A stretch of 64,000 nt of DNA from CAZEWZ01 sp964516765. Lineage in GTDB: Bacteria; Bacteroidota; Bacteroidia; Flavobacteriales; UBA7430. Numbering within the stretch: position 1 is the first letter of the stretch; each line of letters begins with the position of its first letter. Under the pieces are notes generated by a model that was given only the letters and a program-made list of their open reading frames with translations, did no database searches and was not told where the DNA came from. Shown one piece after another: positions 51,649 through 59,793 of the stretch. Location of the stretch: the NCBI GenBank assembly GCA_964516765.1, contig CAZEWZ010000005.1, forward strand, positions 1 through 64,000, written 5' to 3'. Position numbers and translations under genes: made by a program.

Positions 51649-52524
51649 TTATTCTTTTGATTTTAGATACGCATTCAATAAAATAGTCATTAATATGATC
51701 AGAGCACCAAGATAGAATTCATTAGACATGATTTCAGTTTCACCGAAAATAAAAAGTGCAAGTATAACGCCATAAATTGGCTCAAGATTAGTAGTAATAC
51801 TTACGGTGAATGGACTTAATTTCTTAAGTACTTCAATGCCAAGTAGAAAAGCTATAGCCGTACAAATCACTCCAAGTATAAATATATAAATCCAATCAAA
51901 TCCAATAGGTAACATAGAAAATATAGAAAATTGCCCAGTTACTATTAAATAAAATGTCACTGAAATAACTCCCCCTAACATATTATAAATAGCTATCGAA
52001 TGGGAGGAATTTTTTTTTATCAGCACTGCATTCCAGACGGAGAAAATAGCAGCCAATAGTGCTGAGATGACACTCAATACAATCCCTAGACTAAATTCAT
52101 TTTCAAAAGCAAAAATTATAGAGATTCCACTAATTACAAATATACTCAAAATGAGCTCATAGAGCTTGATCTTGGTTTTAAAAAAAATAGGCTCAATGAG
52201 AGCTACAAAGAAAGAGCATGAGGATAGACAGCATAGTGTAACAGAAACATTTGAAACTTTTAAAGCTTCAAAAAATGTAACCCAATGAGCTGCTGTGATT
52301 AATCCAACAAATAGCATTTGCCCCCTTGAACTATTGCTGATTAATTCATTTTTTTTATTAAATATCCCATAAATGGCAAGACTTAAAAAAGCGATGAGCA
52401 TTCTATCAATAACGATAAATTGAGATGGCATGTCAATGAGTTTCCCTAAAATTCCTGTAAAGCCCCATACTATAACTGTCGCATGCAGAATAAGATAATA
52501 ATGTGATTTTTTAGAAATATTCAT
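51649..52524 (-). CDS. EamA/DMT-superfamily transporter
   Basis: A 291-residue inner-membrane protein with ten hydrophobic segments in two EamA repeats; GFTGILGKLI and the later LEPIYGVILALFIFGE are typical. These proteins export amino acids, metabolites or other small molecules; the substrate is not predictable. Its ATG directly follows the T-run of the terminator from the upstream gene, leaving no room for a 5' leader of its own. Confidence 0.88.
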   Translation of the reverse strand: MNISKKSHYYLILHATVIVWGFTGILGKLIDMPSQFIVIDRMLIAFLSLAIYGIFNKKNELISNSSRGQMLFVGLITAAHWVTFFEALKVSNVSVTLCCLSSCSFFVALIEPIFFKTKIKLYELILSIFVISGISIIFAFENEFSLGIVLSVISALLAAIFSVWNAVLIKKNSSHSIAIYNMLGGVISVTFYLIVTGQFSIFSMLPIGFDWIYIFILGVICTAIAFLLGIEVLKKLSPFTVSITTNLEPIYGVILALFIFGETEIMSNEFYLGALIILMTILLNAYLKSKE

Positions 52525-52552
52525 AAAAAAAAGTTCGGAATCACTTCCGAAC
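52525..52552 (-). terminator. Rho-independent terminator after the SPT-like gene
   Basis: On the minus strand GTTCGGAA / TTCCGAAC is a perfect 8-bp stem with a four-base loop, followed by eight T that run directly into the EamA start codon. Confidence 0.92.
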
Positions 52553-52578
52553 TCATGTAATTTAGAAATTATATTATT

Positions 52579-53820
52579 TTAAATACAGGCAATTTGCTCA
52601 GAAATATACTCCCCTCTAGCTAACTTTTCCTTAATCTCAGAAAAACATTTAATTGTATAATCTACTTCATCTAGGGTATGTACAGCTGTAGGAATAAGCC
52701 GTAATAAAATTACTCCCTTTGGAACGACAGGATAAGTAACAATGGAACAGAAAATATTAAAATTTTCTCTGAGGTCAAAAGTTAAATTAGTAGCTTCTCC
52801 AACTCCCCCAGATAAATACACAGGGGTTACAGCAGACTGAGTTTTCCCAAGATCAAACCCTGCTTGTTTCAAACCAGATTGTAAAGCAGTTGCTATTTCC
52901 CACAACTTATCCTTTTGCACAGTTCCTCTACGCATGATTTCTAATCGCTTAATAGCACCAATAACTAATGGCATTGGAAGAGACTTTGCGTAAATTTGAG
53001 AACGCATATTATATCTAAGAAATTCAACAACATCTGAGCTAGAGGAAACAAATGCACCTACTGAAGCAAAAGATTTAGCAAATGTTCCAAAAAGAACATC
53101 AATGTGTTCGTGGCATCCCAATTCTTCTCCTGAACCAAAACCAGTTTTCCCCATAGTTCCAACACCATGAGCATCATCAACAAAAAGTCTGAACTCGAAT
53201 TTACTTTTTAAGGAGACTACACCATTAAGATCTCCTAAATCACCAGACATACCAAAAACACCTTCAGTTATTACAAGTATAGCCCCACCTGTACTTGCTA
53301 CAATTTTTGTGGCTCTTTCAAGTTGCTTCTCTAAGTTAATCATGTCATTGTGAGGATAAACAAATCGTTTTCCTAAATGCAGTCTTAGACCATCAATGAT
53401 ACATGCATGACATTCACTATCATAGACAATAACATCATTACGATCAACTAGAGCATCAACTGCGGAAAGCATTCCTTGGTATCCAAAGTTTAATAAAATA
53501 GTATCTTCTTTTTGAACATAGTCAGACAATTGCTCTTCCAATAATTCGTGTTGACTGGTGTTACCAGACATCATTCTAGAGCCCATAGGATAGCCAAGAC
53601 CCCAGTCTTTGGATGCTTGAATATCTACTGCTCTGACTTCAGGATGATTGGAGAGTCCAAGATAATTATTAATACTCCATGTGAGAACTTTCTTTCCTCT
53701 AAACATCATCTTACTGGCAATCTCTCCTTCTAATTTAGGAAAGGTGAAATAACCATGAACATCTTTAGCATGTTGCCCAAGCGGCCCTCTGTTTAGTCTT
53801 ATCTTTTCAAATAAATCCAT
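52579..53820 (-). CDS. Serine palmitoyltransferase-like alpha-oxoamine synthase
   Basis: A 413-residue PLP enzyme joining an amino acid to an acyl thioester. WSINNYLGL near 50, SRMMSGNTSQHELLE, SECHACIIDG (His 138), FVDDAHGVGTMG (Asp 215/216, His 218) and FGTFAKSFASVGA with the PLP Lys at about 249 are visible. FAKSFAS resembles serine palmitoyltransferase more than 2-amino-3-ketobutyrate ligase. It probably starts sphingolipid (serine) or sulphonolipid (cysteate) synthesis, both known in Bacteroidota. The amino-acid substrate is not decided. An in-frame start at 53844 lies in the -7 element, so 53820 is used. Confidence 0.82.
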   Translation of the reverse strand: MDLFEKIRLNRGPLGQHAKDVHGYFTFPKLEGEIASKMMFRGKKVLTWSINNYLGLSNHPEVRAVDIQASKDWGLGYPMGSRMMSGNTSQHELLEEQLSDYVQKEDTILLNFGYQGMLSAVDALVDRNDVIVYDSECHACIIDGLRLHLGKRFVYPHNDMINLEKQLERATKIVASTGGAILVITEGVFGMSGDLGDLNGVVSLKSKFEFRLFVDDAHGVGTMGKTGFGSGEELGCHEHIDVLFGTFAKSFASVGAFVSSSSDVVEFLRYNMRSQIYAKSLPMPLVIGAIKRLEIMRRGTVQKDKLWEIATALQSGLKQAGFDLGKTQSAVTPVYLSGGVGEATNLTFDLRENFNIFCSIVTYPVVPKGVILLRLIPTAVHTLDEVDYTIKCFSEIKEKLARGEYISEQIACI

Positions 53821-53841
53821 TTTTTTTATTTTATAGACTTG

Positions 53842-53872
53842 CAAAAATACGAATTGATATGCTTATCACAAA
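53842..53872 (-). promoter_or_regulatory. Full-consensus Bacteroidota promoter of the SPT-like gene
   Basis: On the minus strand TTTG (53872-53869), exactly 19 bases, and TATTTTTG (53849-53842) give the complete TTTG-N19-TAnnTTTG promoter. The ATG lies 21 bases downstream. It is the best promoter match in the window. Confidence 0.75.
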
Positions 53873-53921
53873 ATTGTAAGTGATAAGTAGATAAATAATA
53901 TGTTAAATTTCTTTTAAATGA

Positions 53922-53929
53922 TATCTTTG
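53922..53929 (+). promoter_or_regulatory. -7-like element (TATCTTTG) abutting bamD
   Basis: An exact TAnnTTTG match with only 4 bases before the bamD ATG, which suggests a leaderless or nearly leaderless mRNA. Confidence 0.5.
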
Positions 53930-53933
53930 TACG

Positions 53934-54728
53934 ATGAAAACTAAGATTTATTTTTACATATTTTTTAGCTTTAGTATTCTTTTGAGTGCGTGTAGTGGGT
54001 ATCAGAAAATTCTAAAAAGCTCGGATTTGAATTATAAATTCGAGAAAGGATTGGAATATTATGCTAATGAAGACTACATAAAAGCTTTCCCATTATTTGA
54101 TGAACTTCTTCTTTTGTACAGAGGGACAGACAAAGCAGAAGAAGTTTATTACTTCTATTGTAAAACAGAATACAAAAAGGGGAATTTATTATCTGCTGCT
54201 TATCATTTTAATAACTTTTCCAATACATACAAGACAAACAAGTACACTGAAGAGTGTGCTTATTTAACTGTTTACTGTTATTATTTACTTTCGCCCAAAC
54301 ATAGCTTAGATCAATTAAGCACCTACAAAGCTCTTGATGAAATTGATGTGTTTCTGGACAAATATCCATCAAGTTCTTATGTGGTAAAATGTCTAGATCT
54401 AAAATCGAAACTAGAATTTAAGATTGAAAAGAAATCTTTTGAAAATGCAAAACTTTATTTTACGACAGAAAATTACAAATCTGCTATTCATGCTCTAAAT
54501 CAGACACTTCTTGAGTATCAAAATTCGTTATTTAAAGAGGAAATCTTATTTTTGCTACTTAAAAGCTATTATTTACTTGCAGAAAATAGCATAGAAGAAA
54601 AGAAAGACAAACGAATTAAAGATACTATTTTTGCTTTTAATCAATTCAAAAATAGTTATCCCGACAGTAATTATAGAATCGAATCAAAAAGAATTTTTAA
54701 ACAAGTAAAATTATTGCGTAAAAATTAG
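53934..54728 (+). CDS. bamD: Outer-membrane assembly lipoprotein BamD
   Basis: A 264-residue lipoprotein with a lipobox LLSAC (acylated Cys about 20), then GYQKILKSSD and five TPR-like units (YYANEDYIKAFPLFDELL is the first). BamD is an essential part of the BAM complex that inserts beta-barrel proteins. Placement before rpoZ-coaBC-DUF4835-recN is the usual one in flavobacteria, which supports the assignment. It is the first gene of this operon. Confidence 0.92.
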   Translation: MKTKIYFYIFFSFSILLSACSGYQKILKSSDLNYKFEKGLEYYANEDYIKAFPLFDELLLLYRGTDKAEEVYYFYCKTEYKKGNLLSAAYHFNNFSNTYKTNKYTEECAYLTVYCYYLLSPKHSLDQLSTYKALDEIDVFLDKYPSSSYVVKCLDLKSKLEFKIEKKSFENAKLYFTTENYKSAIHALNQTLLEYQNSLFKEEILFLLLKSYYLLAENSIEEKKDKRIKDTIFAFNQFKNSYPDSNYRIESKRIFKQVKLLRKN

Positions 54729-54741
54729 TAATATTATAATT

Positions 54742-55065
54742 ATGGACTACAAAAAAACATCAGCATCCAAGACAACATTAACTAATGATAATAAGTTGTT
54801 GGAAGACAAATTAGGAAATATCTACAATGCAATTTCTGTTTTAGAAAAAAGATCAAATCAAATTGGTCATGACTTAAAAGAAGAATTGATTGCAAAGTTA
54901 GATGAGTTTGCTACTCACAATGATAATTTAGAGGAAATCTTTGAAAACAAAGAACAAATTGAGGTTTCAAAATTTTACGAAAAGTTACCAAAACCTACGT
55001 TAATAGCTCTACGTGAGCTAATGGATGATGAGTTGTTTATAAATACTCCCAAAGAGGAAGAATAA
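54742..55065 (+). CDS. rpoZ: RNA polymerase omega-like subunit (Bacteroidota type)
   Basis: A 107-residue soluble protein. NIYNAISVLEKRSNQIGHDL and later EEIFENKEQIEVSKFYEKLP match the Bacteroidota omega-type protein that usually follows bamD. It is only distantly similar to classical omega, and the last ~40 residues are a lineage-specific extension. It is 13 bases after bamD and 9 bases before coaBC. Confidence 0.82.
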   Translation: MDYKKTSASKTTLTNDNKLLEDKLGNIYNAISVLEKRSNQIGHDLKEELIAKLDEFATHNDNLEEIFENKEQIEVSKFYEKLPKPTLIALRELMDDELFINTPKEEE

Positions 55066-55074
55066 CTCTTAAAT

Positions 55075-56277
55075 ATGCTTCGTGGTAAAAACATTCTTCT
55101 AGGAGTTACCGGTGGAATCGCCGCTTATAAATCCGCTGAACTTGTACGCTGTTTTATTAAACATGGAGCCATTGTAAAATGTGTTATAACTCCTGCCGCG
55201 AAAGAATTTGTCAGCACATTAACACTTTCTACTCTATCAAAAAATGAAGTATTCTCTTCATTAATTACTGAAGAGGAGAATCCCAGGTGGAACGATCATG
55301 TTAGTCTTGGTATTTGGGCAGATTATATGGTAATTGCTCCAGCCACAGCTAACACATTGAGCAAAATGTGTCATGGGTCATGTGACAATCTTTTACTTGC
55401 TACCTATCTTTCAGCCAAGTGTCCTGTTTATTTTGCTCCTGCTATGGACCTTGACATGTATTCCCACCCAAGCACAATCAAAAATATAGAAGCATTAAAG
55501 TCCTTTGGAAACATAGAAATTCCATCCGAAATAGGAGAACTGGCAAGTGGTCTTAATGGAAAAGGAAGGATGGCAGAACCACAAAACATTTGTATAGCTG
55601 TTCATGAAGATATTCTTAAAAAATCTCCTTTATTAAATCAAAAAGTTTTAATTACTGCAGGACCTACTCACGAGGCTATCGATCCTGTGCGATATATTGG
55701 AAATAGATCCTCAGGAAAAATGGGTAGTGCCCTAGCATTAAATTTCGCGAATAAAGGCGCTAATGTATCACTTATTCTTGGACCTTCTGCAGAAAACCCA
55801 ATACATCAAAATATTGTTATTACAAGAGTGGAAAGCGCTCAACAAATGTTTAACCAAGTGATGAGCTTATTTAATGATTCTACAATCGTAGTTTGTTCTG
55901 CTGCTGTAGTTGATTACACTCCTAAAAAAGTGTTCTCTAAGAAAATAAAAAAAAGTGGGAATTTTTTACAAATTAACTTAAAAAAAACAAAAGATATCTT
56001 ATCCACCCTAGGAGGAATAAAAAAAAATCAATTCTTGATAGGATTTGCACTTGAGACTGATAATGAATTAGAAGAGGCAAAAAGAAAATTAACAGATAAA
56101 AATTTAGACCTAATTGTTTTAAATTCACTTCAAGACCCAGGAGCTGGATTTCAATATGATACAAACAAGATAACTCTAATTAATAAAATGAATAAAATGT
56201 TTAAATTTGAGTTGAAATCAAAGAATGAGGTTGCAGAAGATATTATTCAACACATATTAATAGAAATAAATGCTTAG
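55075..56277 (+). CDS. coaBC: Bifunctional CoA biosynthesis protein CoaBC
   Basis: A 400-residue flavoprotein that joins cysteine to 4'-phosphopantothenate and decarboxylates the product. The CoaC half has GVTGGIAAYKSAELVR, the active-site His in the region WNDHVSLG, PAMDLDMY and the lid region. The CoaB half starts at VLITAGPTHEAIDPVRYIG, with NRSSGKMG and a nucleotide-binding end (FALETDNELEEAKRKL). The length is typical. Its stop overlaps the DUF4835 gene by 8 bases. Confidence 0.95.
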   Translation: MLRGKNILLGVTGGIAAYKSAELVRCFIKHGAIVKCVITPAAKEFVSTLTLSTLSKNEVFSSLITEEENPRWNDHVSLGIWADYMVIAPATANTLSKMCHGSCDNLLLATYLSAKCPVYFAPAMDLDMYSHPSTIKNIEALKSFGNIEIPSEIGELASGLNGKGRMAEPQNICIAVHEDILKKSPLLNQKVLITAGPTHEAIDPVRYIGNRSSGKMGSALALNFANKGANVSLILGPSAENPIHQNIVITRVESAQQMFNQVMSLFNDSTIVVCSAAVVDYTPKKVFSKKIKKSGNFLQINLKKTKDILSTLGGIKKNQFLIGFALETDNELEEAKRKLTDKNLDLIVLNSLQDPGAGFQYDTNKITLINKMNKMFKFELKSKNEVAEDIIQHILIEINA

Positions 56278-57181
56278 AATTACCTGTTATATTTTTTTAG
56301 TTAGTTCATTTTTTCAATTATCAGCACAAGAACTAAATTGTAGAGTTCAAATTAATTCCCAAAAGATTCAAGGTTCTGATCGACAGAAATTTATGACTAT
56401 GCGAACTGCCATGACAGAATTCATGAATAATACAAGATGGACAAATGACATATATTCCTCAGAAGAACGAATTGAATGTAATTTAATTGTTAATCTCACC
56501 AGTCAAATAGGGAATGATGGATATAATGGAAATATCACAATAAAATCTACAAGACCAATCTTCAGAACCTCATATAATTCTCCTATTCTGAATTTATTAG
56601 ACTCTGATTTTAGTTTTAAATATGTTGAAAACGAAACGCTTGAATTTAATGAACATAACCATGGCTCAAACCTCATAGCAATTTTAGCTTACTACGCTTA
56701 TATCATTATTGGTATGGACTACGATACTTTTTCTTCAATGGGGGGGGAGCGTTTTTTTATAAAGGCTGAAAAGGTAATGAATAATGCGCAAGGGGATCAA
56801 AATGCAACTGGCTGGAAATCTTACGAAGGTACAATGAATCGATACTGGTTGATTGAAAACTTACTTCATAATGACTTTAAAGCACTTAGAAGTGGATTAT
56901 ACAGCTATCATAATGAAGGTCTTGACATACTTACTGAACAATCAGAATCCGGTAGAGATGAAATTACTTCCGCATTATATAATGTTAAGACCACAGCTGA
57001 CAGGAAACAAGGATCATATTTACTAAAAGCCTTCTTTGACGCAAAGGCAGATGAAATTGTTAAAATATATTCCGGCGGATTTGACTTAAATAGAAATGAA
57101 TTAGTAGAAATGCTTAAACAAATAAATCCTTCTAATATGAATAAGTGGGAAAAAATACTTCAAGACCAGAATACTAAATAG
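56270..57181 (+). CDS. DUF4835 exported protein
   Basis: A 303-residue protein with a signal peptide (1-19, ending SAQ). ELNCRVQINSQKIQGSD, DFSFKYVENETLEF, LAYYAYIIIGMDYDTFS and GGERFFIKAEKVMNNAQ are the DUF4835 landmarks. The family is Bacteroidota-specific and sits between coaBC and recN, but its function is unknown. It starts with an 8-base overlap with coaBC and ends 5 bases before recN. Confidence 0.9.
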   Translation: MLRITCYIFLVSSFFQLSAQELNCRVQINSQKIQGSDRQKFMTMRTAMTEFMNNTRWTNDIYSSEERIECNLIVNLTSQIGNDGYNGNITIKSTRPIFRTSYNSPILNLLDSDFSFKYVENETLEFNEHNHGSNLIAILAYYAYIIIGMDYDTFSSMGGERFFIKAEKVMNNAQGDQNATGWKSYEGTMNRYWLIENLLHNDFKALRSGLYSYHNEGLDILTEQSESGRDEITSALYNVKTTADRKQGSYLLKAFFDAKADEIVKIYSGGFDLNRNELVEMLKQINPSNMNKWEKILQDQNTK

Positions 57182-57186
57182 GATTT

Positions 57187-58869
57187 ATGCTTCAACACCT
57201 ATCAATACGGAATTACACATTAATTGAAAAATTAGAAATTGACTTTTTTAATGGATTTACTGTAATTACCGGAGAAACTGGATCTGGAAAGTCAATTATC
57301 TTGGGGGCATTGCATCTAATTATGGGCAATCGATCAGATAGTAAAATCTTAATGAATGGGAAAAATAAATGTGTAGTTGAAGGAACATTTTGCCTAGAAA
57401 AATACCAATTAAATTCCTTTTTCACCAAAAATGATTTAGACTTTTTTCCAGAACAGACCATACTAAGAAGAGAGATACATGAAAATGGAAAATCAAGAGC
57501 CTTCATCAATGATAGCCCAGTAAAATTAGACACTTTAAAAGAATTAGGGACTAAGATAATAGATATTCACTCCCAACACGACAGCTTAATGCTTAATAAG
57601 TCTAATTTTCAATTACAACTAATTGATCAAATGGCTTGTTCAAACAACACTTCCCATAAAAAGAATCTAACATCATTTAAAAAAGAATTTAATCATGCTA
57701 ATGACTTATATAAGTCGCTATTGCATGCAAAAAAATCCGAAAAAGAAACCAAAGGAAAATTAGATTACTACAGTTATTTACTTCAAGAATTAAAGACCGT
57801 TGACTTGCTAGAAGATGAAAAAATAAATCTAGAATCTAATATCCAAATTTCTGAGAATAGAGATTATGTTCTCCAATCATTACAAAAGATTTCTTTTTTA
57901 TTAGAGAAGAACCATCAAACCAGCCCAATTCTCCCCCAATTGGTTGACTTACATAAGAGCTTAGATAAAATCTCAAATATGAATAGCGACTATAAAGATT
58001 TGTCTGATAGATTTTCAATTATCTTAATAGAACTTTCTGATTTGAGCAAAGAAAGTGAGCAATTGGCAGCTAATATGGACAGTCAATATGTCAATCTTCA
58101 AGAATTGAATGATCGTATAAACTTGATTAATCAGCTTGAACAGAAACACCAAACAAATCGATTTGAAGATCTTTTAAGCAAAGAAGCAGAACTTGAAAAA
58201 AAGGTAAATAGTTATATTTCAATGGAAGCAGAAGTTCTCTCCTTAGAAAAACAAATAGAAAAAGTTAATATTAGTCTAGAATCGCTTATTTGTAAGATTA
58301 CAAAACAAAGAAAACTAGTACTTCCAGAAATTCAATCATATGTAGAAATGCAGATACAAAAAATGGGAATCAAGAATGGGAAATTTAAGATTCAAATGAA
58401 CAAAAAACATAGTCCAAACGAAAGTGGTGCTGATGAGATTCAATTTTTGTTCTCGGGTAACAAAGGCATATCCCTTAAAGACATAAGCAAAGTTGCCTCT
58501 GGAGGTGAGACATCAAGACTAATGCTTTCAATTAAATCTCTTTTGAACAATCACATAAAAATGCCTACCCTAATTTTGGATGAAATTGATGCAGGAGTAT
58601 CAGGAGAAATTGCTGGAAAAATGGCGAATTTATTGCAGAATATTTCATTAAACACCCAACTTATTGTTATCAGTCACTTACCCCAAGTTGCTGCAAAAGC
58701 AGATAATCATTATAAAGTTCAAAAAATTGACAACAGCAAAAAAACAGAAACAACAATATTTCGTTTAGACGAAAAAGGGAAAATTGAAGAACTTACAAAA
58801 ATGCTTAGTGGTGAAACACTCAGTCAAGCTGCTAGAGAGAATGCTATAGCACTTCGAATGAATACTTGA
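57187..58869 (+). CDS. recN: DNA repair protein RecN
   Basis: A 560-residue SMC-like ATPase for double-strand break repair. Walker A GETGSGKSIILGAL (about 29-42) follows LSIRNYTLIEKLEIDF. A long coiled coil fills about 150-380. The C-terminal head has VASGGETSRLMLSIK (signature), LILDEIDAGVSGE (Walker B) and a conserved ISHLPQVAAKADNHY. Length and order are those of RecN. It closes the bamD operon. Confidence 0.95.
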   Translation: MLQHLSIRNYTLIEKLEIDFFNGFTVITGETGSGKSIILGALHLIMGNRSDSKILMNGKNKCVVEGTFCLEKYQLNSFFTKNDLDFFPEQTILRREIHENGKSRAFINDSPVKLDTLKELGTKIIDIHSQHDSLMLNKSNFQLQLIDQMACSNNTSHKKNLTSFKKEFNHANDLYKSLLHAKKSEKETKGKLDYYSYLLQELKTVDLLEDEKINLESNIQISENRDYVLQSLQKISFLLEKNHQTSPILPQLVDLHKSLDKISNMNSDYKDLSDRFSIILIELSDLSKESEQLAANMDSQYVNLQELNDRINLINQLEQKHQTNRFEDLLSKEAELEKKVNSYISMEAEVLSLEKQIEKVNISLESLICKITKQRKLVLPEIQSYVEMQIQKMGIKNGKFKIQMNKKHSPNESGADEIQFLFSGNKGISLKDISKVASGGETSRLMLSIKSLLNNHIKMPTLILDEIDAGVSGEIAGKMANLLQNISLNTQLIVISHLPQVAAKADNHYKVQKIDNSKKTETTIFRLDEKGKIEELTKMLSGETLSQAARENAIALRMNT

Positions 58870-58915
58870 ATAATTTATTTAAATTTATATTTACAAAAAT
58901 AATTAGCAAAATCAC

Positions 58916-59728
58916 ATGTTACTAAAAGGGAAAAAGGGAATTATTTTCGGTGCCTTAGATTCTAAATCTATTGCTTGGAAAGTGGCCGAGGAAGCAAATA
59001 AACAAGGAGCAATATTTGTTCTTACAAACGCACCAATTGCATTACGTATGGGCTCTATCAATGATCTTGCAAATAAATGTGATGCTCAAGTAGTTGCTGC
59101 TGATGCTACATCCATGGATGATTTAGAGAATCTTTTTGAGAAATCTCAAGAAATTCTCGGAGGCAAACTAGATTTCATTTTGCATTCTATCGGTATGTCT
59201 GTAAATGTAAGAAAAGGAAAACATTACACTGGTCTAAACCATGACTTCATGATTAAAGGGGTAGATGTATCCTCTATGTCATTTCATAAAATTATGCAGA
59301 CAGCAATGAAATTTGATGCAATGAATGAGTGGGGTTCAATAGTGGCTCTTTCTTATATCGCTGCTCAAAGAACATTCCCTGATTACAATGACATGGCTGA
59401 TAACAAAGCTTATTTAGAATCGATTGCACGAAGCTTCGGATATCATTACGGTAAACTAAAAAAAGTCCGAGTAAACACTATATCTCAATCCCCAACAATG
59501 ACTACTGCCGGAAGCGGAGTAAAAGGTTTTGATGGGTTCTTCAAATATGCAGATTTAATATCACCTCTGGGAAATGCCTCATCATACGACTGTGCTAATT
59601 ATGTAATTTCATTATTTTCAGATTTTACTAGAATGGTAACAATGCAAAACTTATTTCACGATGGTGGATTTTCTTTTACTGGGGTAAGTCAAGAAATATT
59701 AGAGAAAATATCAGAAAACAAAGAATAA
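58916..59728 (+). CDS. fabI: Enoyl-[acyl-carrier-protein] reductase FabI
   Basis: A 270-residue SDR-family reductase for the last step of fatty-acid elongation. GALDSKSIAWKVAEEA is the NAD(P)-binding start; HSIGMS, LSYIAAQRTFPDYNDMADNK carries the Tyr-x6-Lys-like active site; and VNTISQSPTMTTAG follows. The pattern is that of Bacteroidota FabI. It stands alone between recN and the bidirectional terminator, with a weak promoter-like TTG-N17-TATATTTA upstream (58866-58893). Confidence 0.93.
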   Translation: MLLKGKKGIIFGALDSKSIAWKVAEEANKQGAIFVLTNAPIALRMGSINDLANKCDAQVVAADATSMDDLENLFEKSQEILGGKLDFILHSIGMSVNVRKGKHYTGLNHDFMIKGVDVSSMSFHKIMQTAMKFDAMNEWGSIVALSYIAAQRTFPDYNDMADNKAYLESIARSFGYHYGKLKKVRVNTISQSPTMTTAGSGVKGFDGFFKYADLISPLGNASSYDCANYVISLFSDFTRMVTMQNLFHDGGFSFTGVSQEILEKISENKE

Positions 59729-59737
59729 AAATTATTA

Positions 59738-59784
59738 TTTATTACAAAATAAAAGGCGCACTGCGTCTTTTATTTTGTAATAAA
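59738..59784. terminator. Bidirectional terminator between fabI and clpC
   Basis: A 23-bp inverted repeat (59738-59760 with 59762-59784) with one mismatch and a one-base centre. The arms carry T- and A-rich outer parts, so the hairpin should stop transcripts from both sides. It lies 9 bases past the fabI stop and 9 bases past the clpC stop. Confidence 0.9.
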
Positions 59785-59793
59785 TGAATTCAC

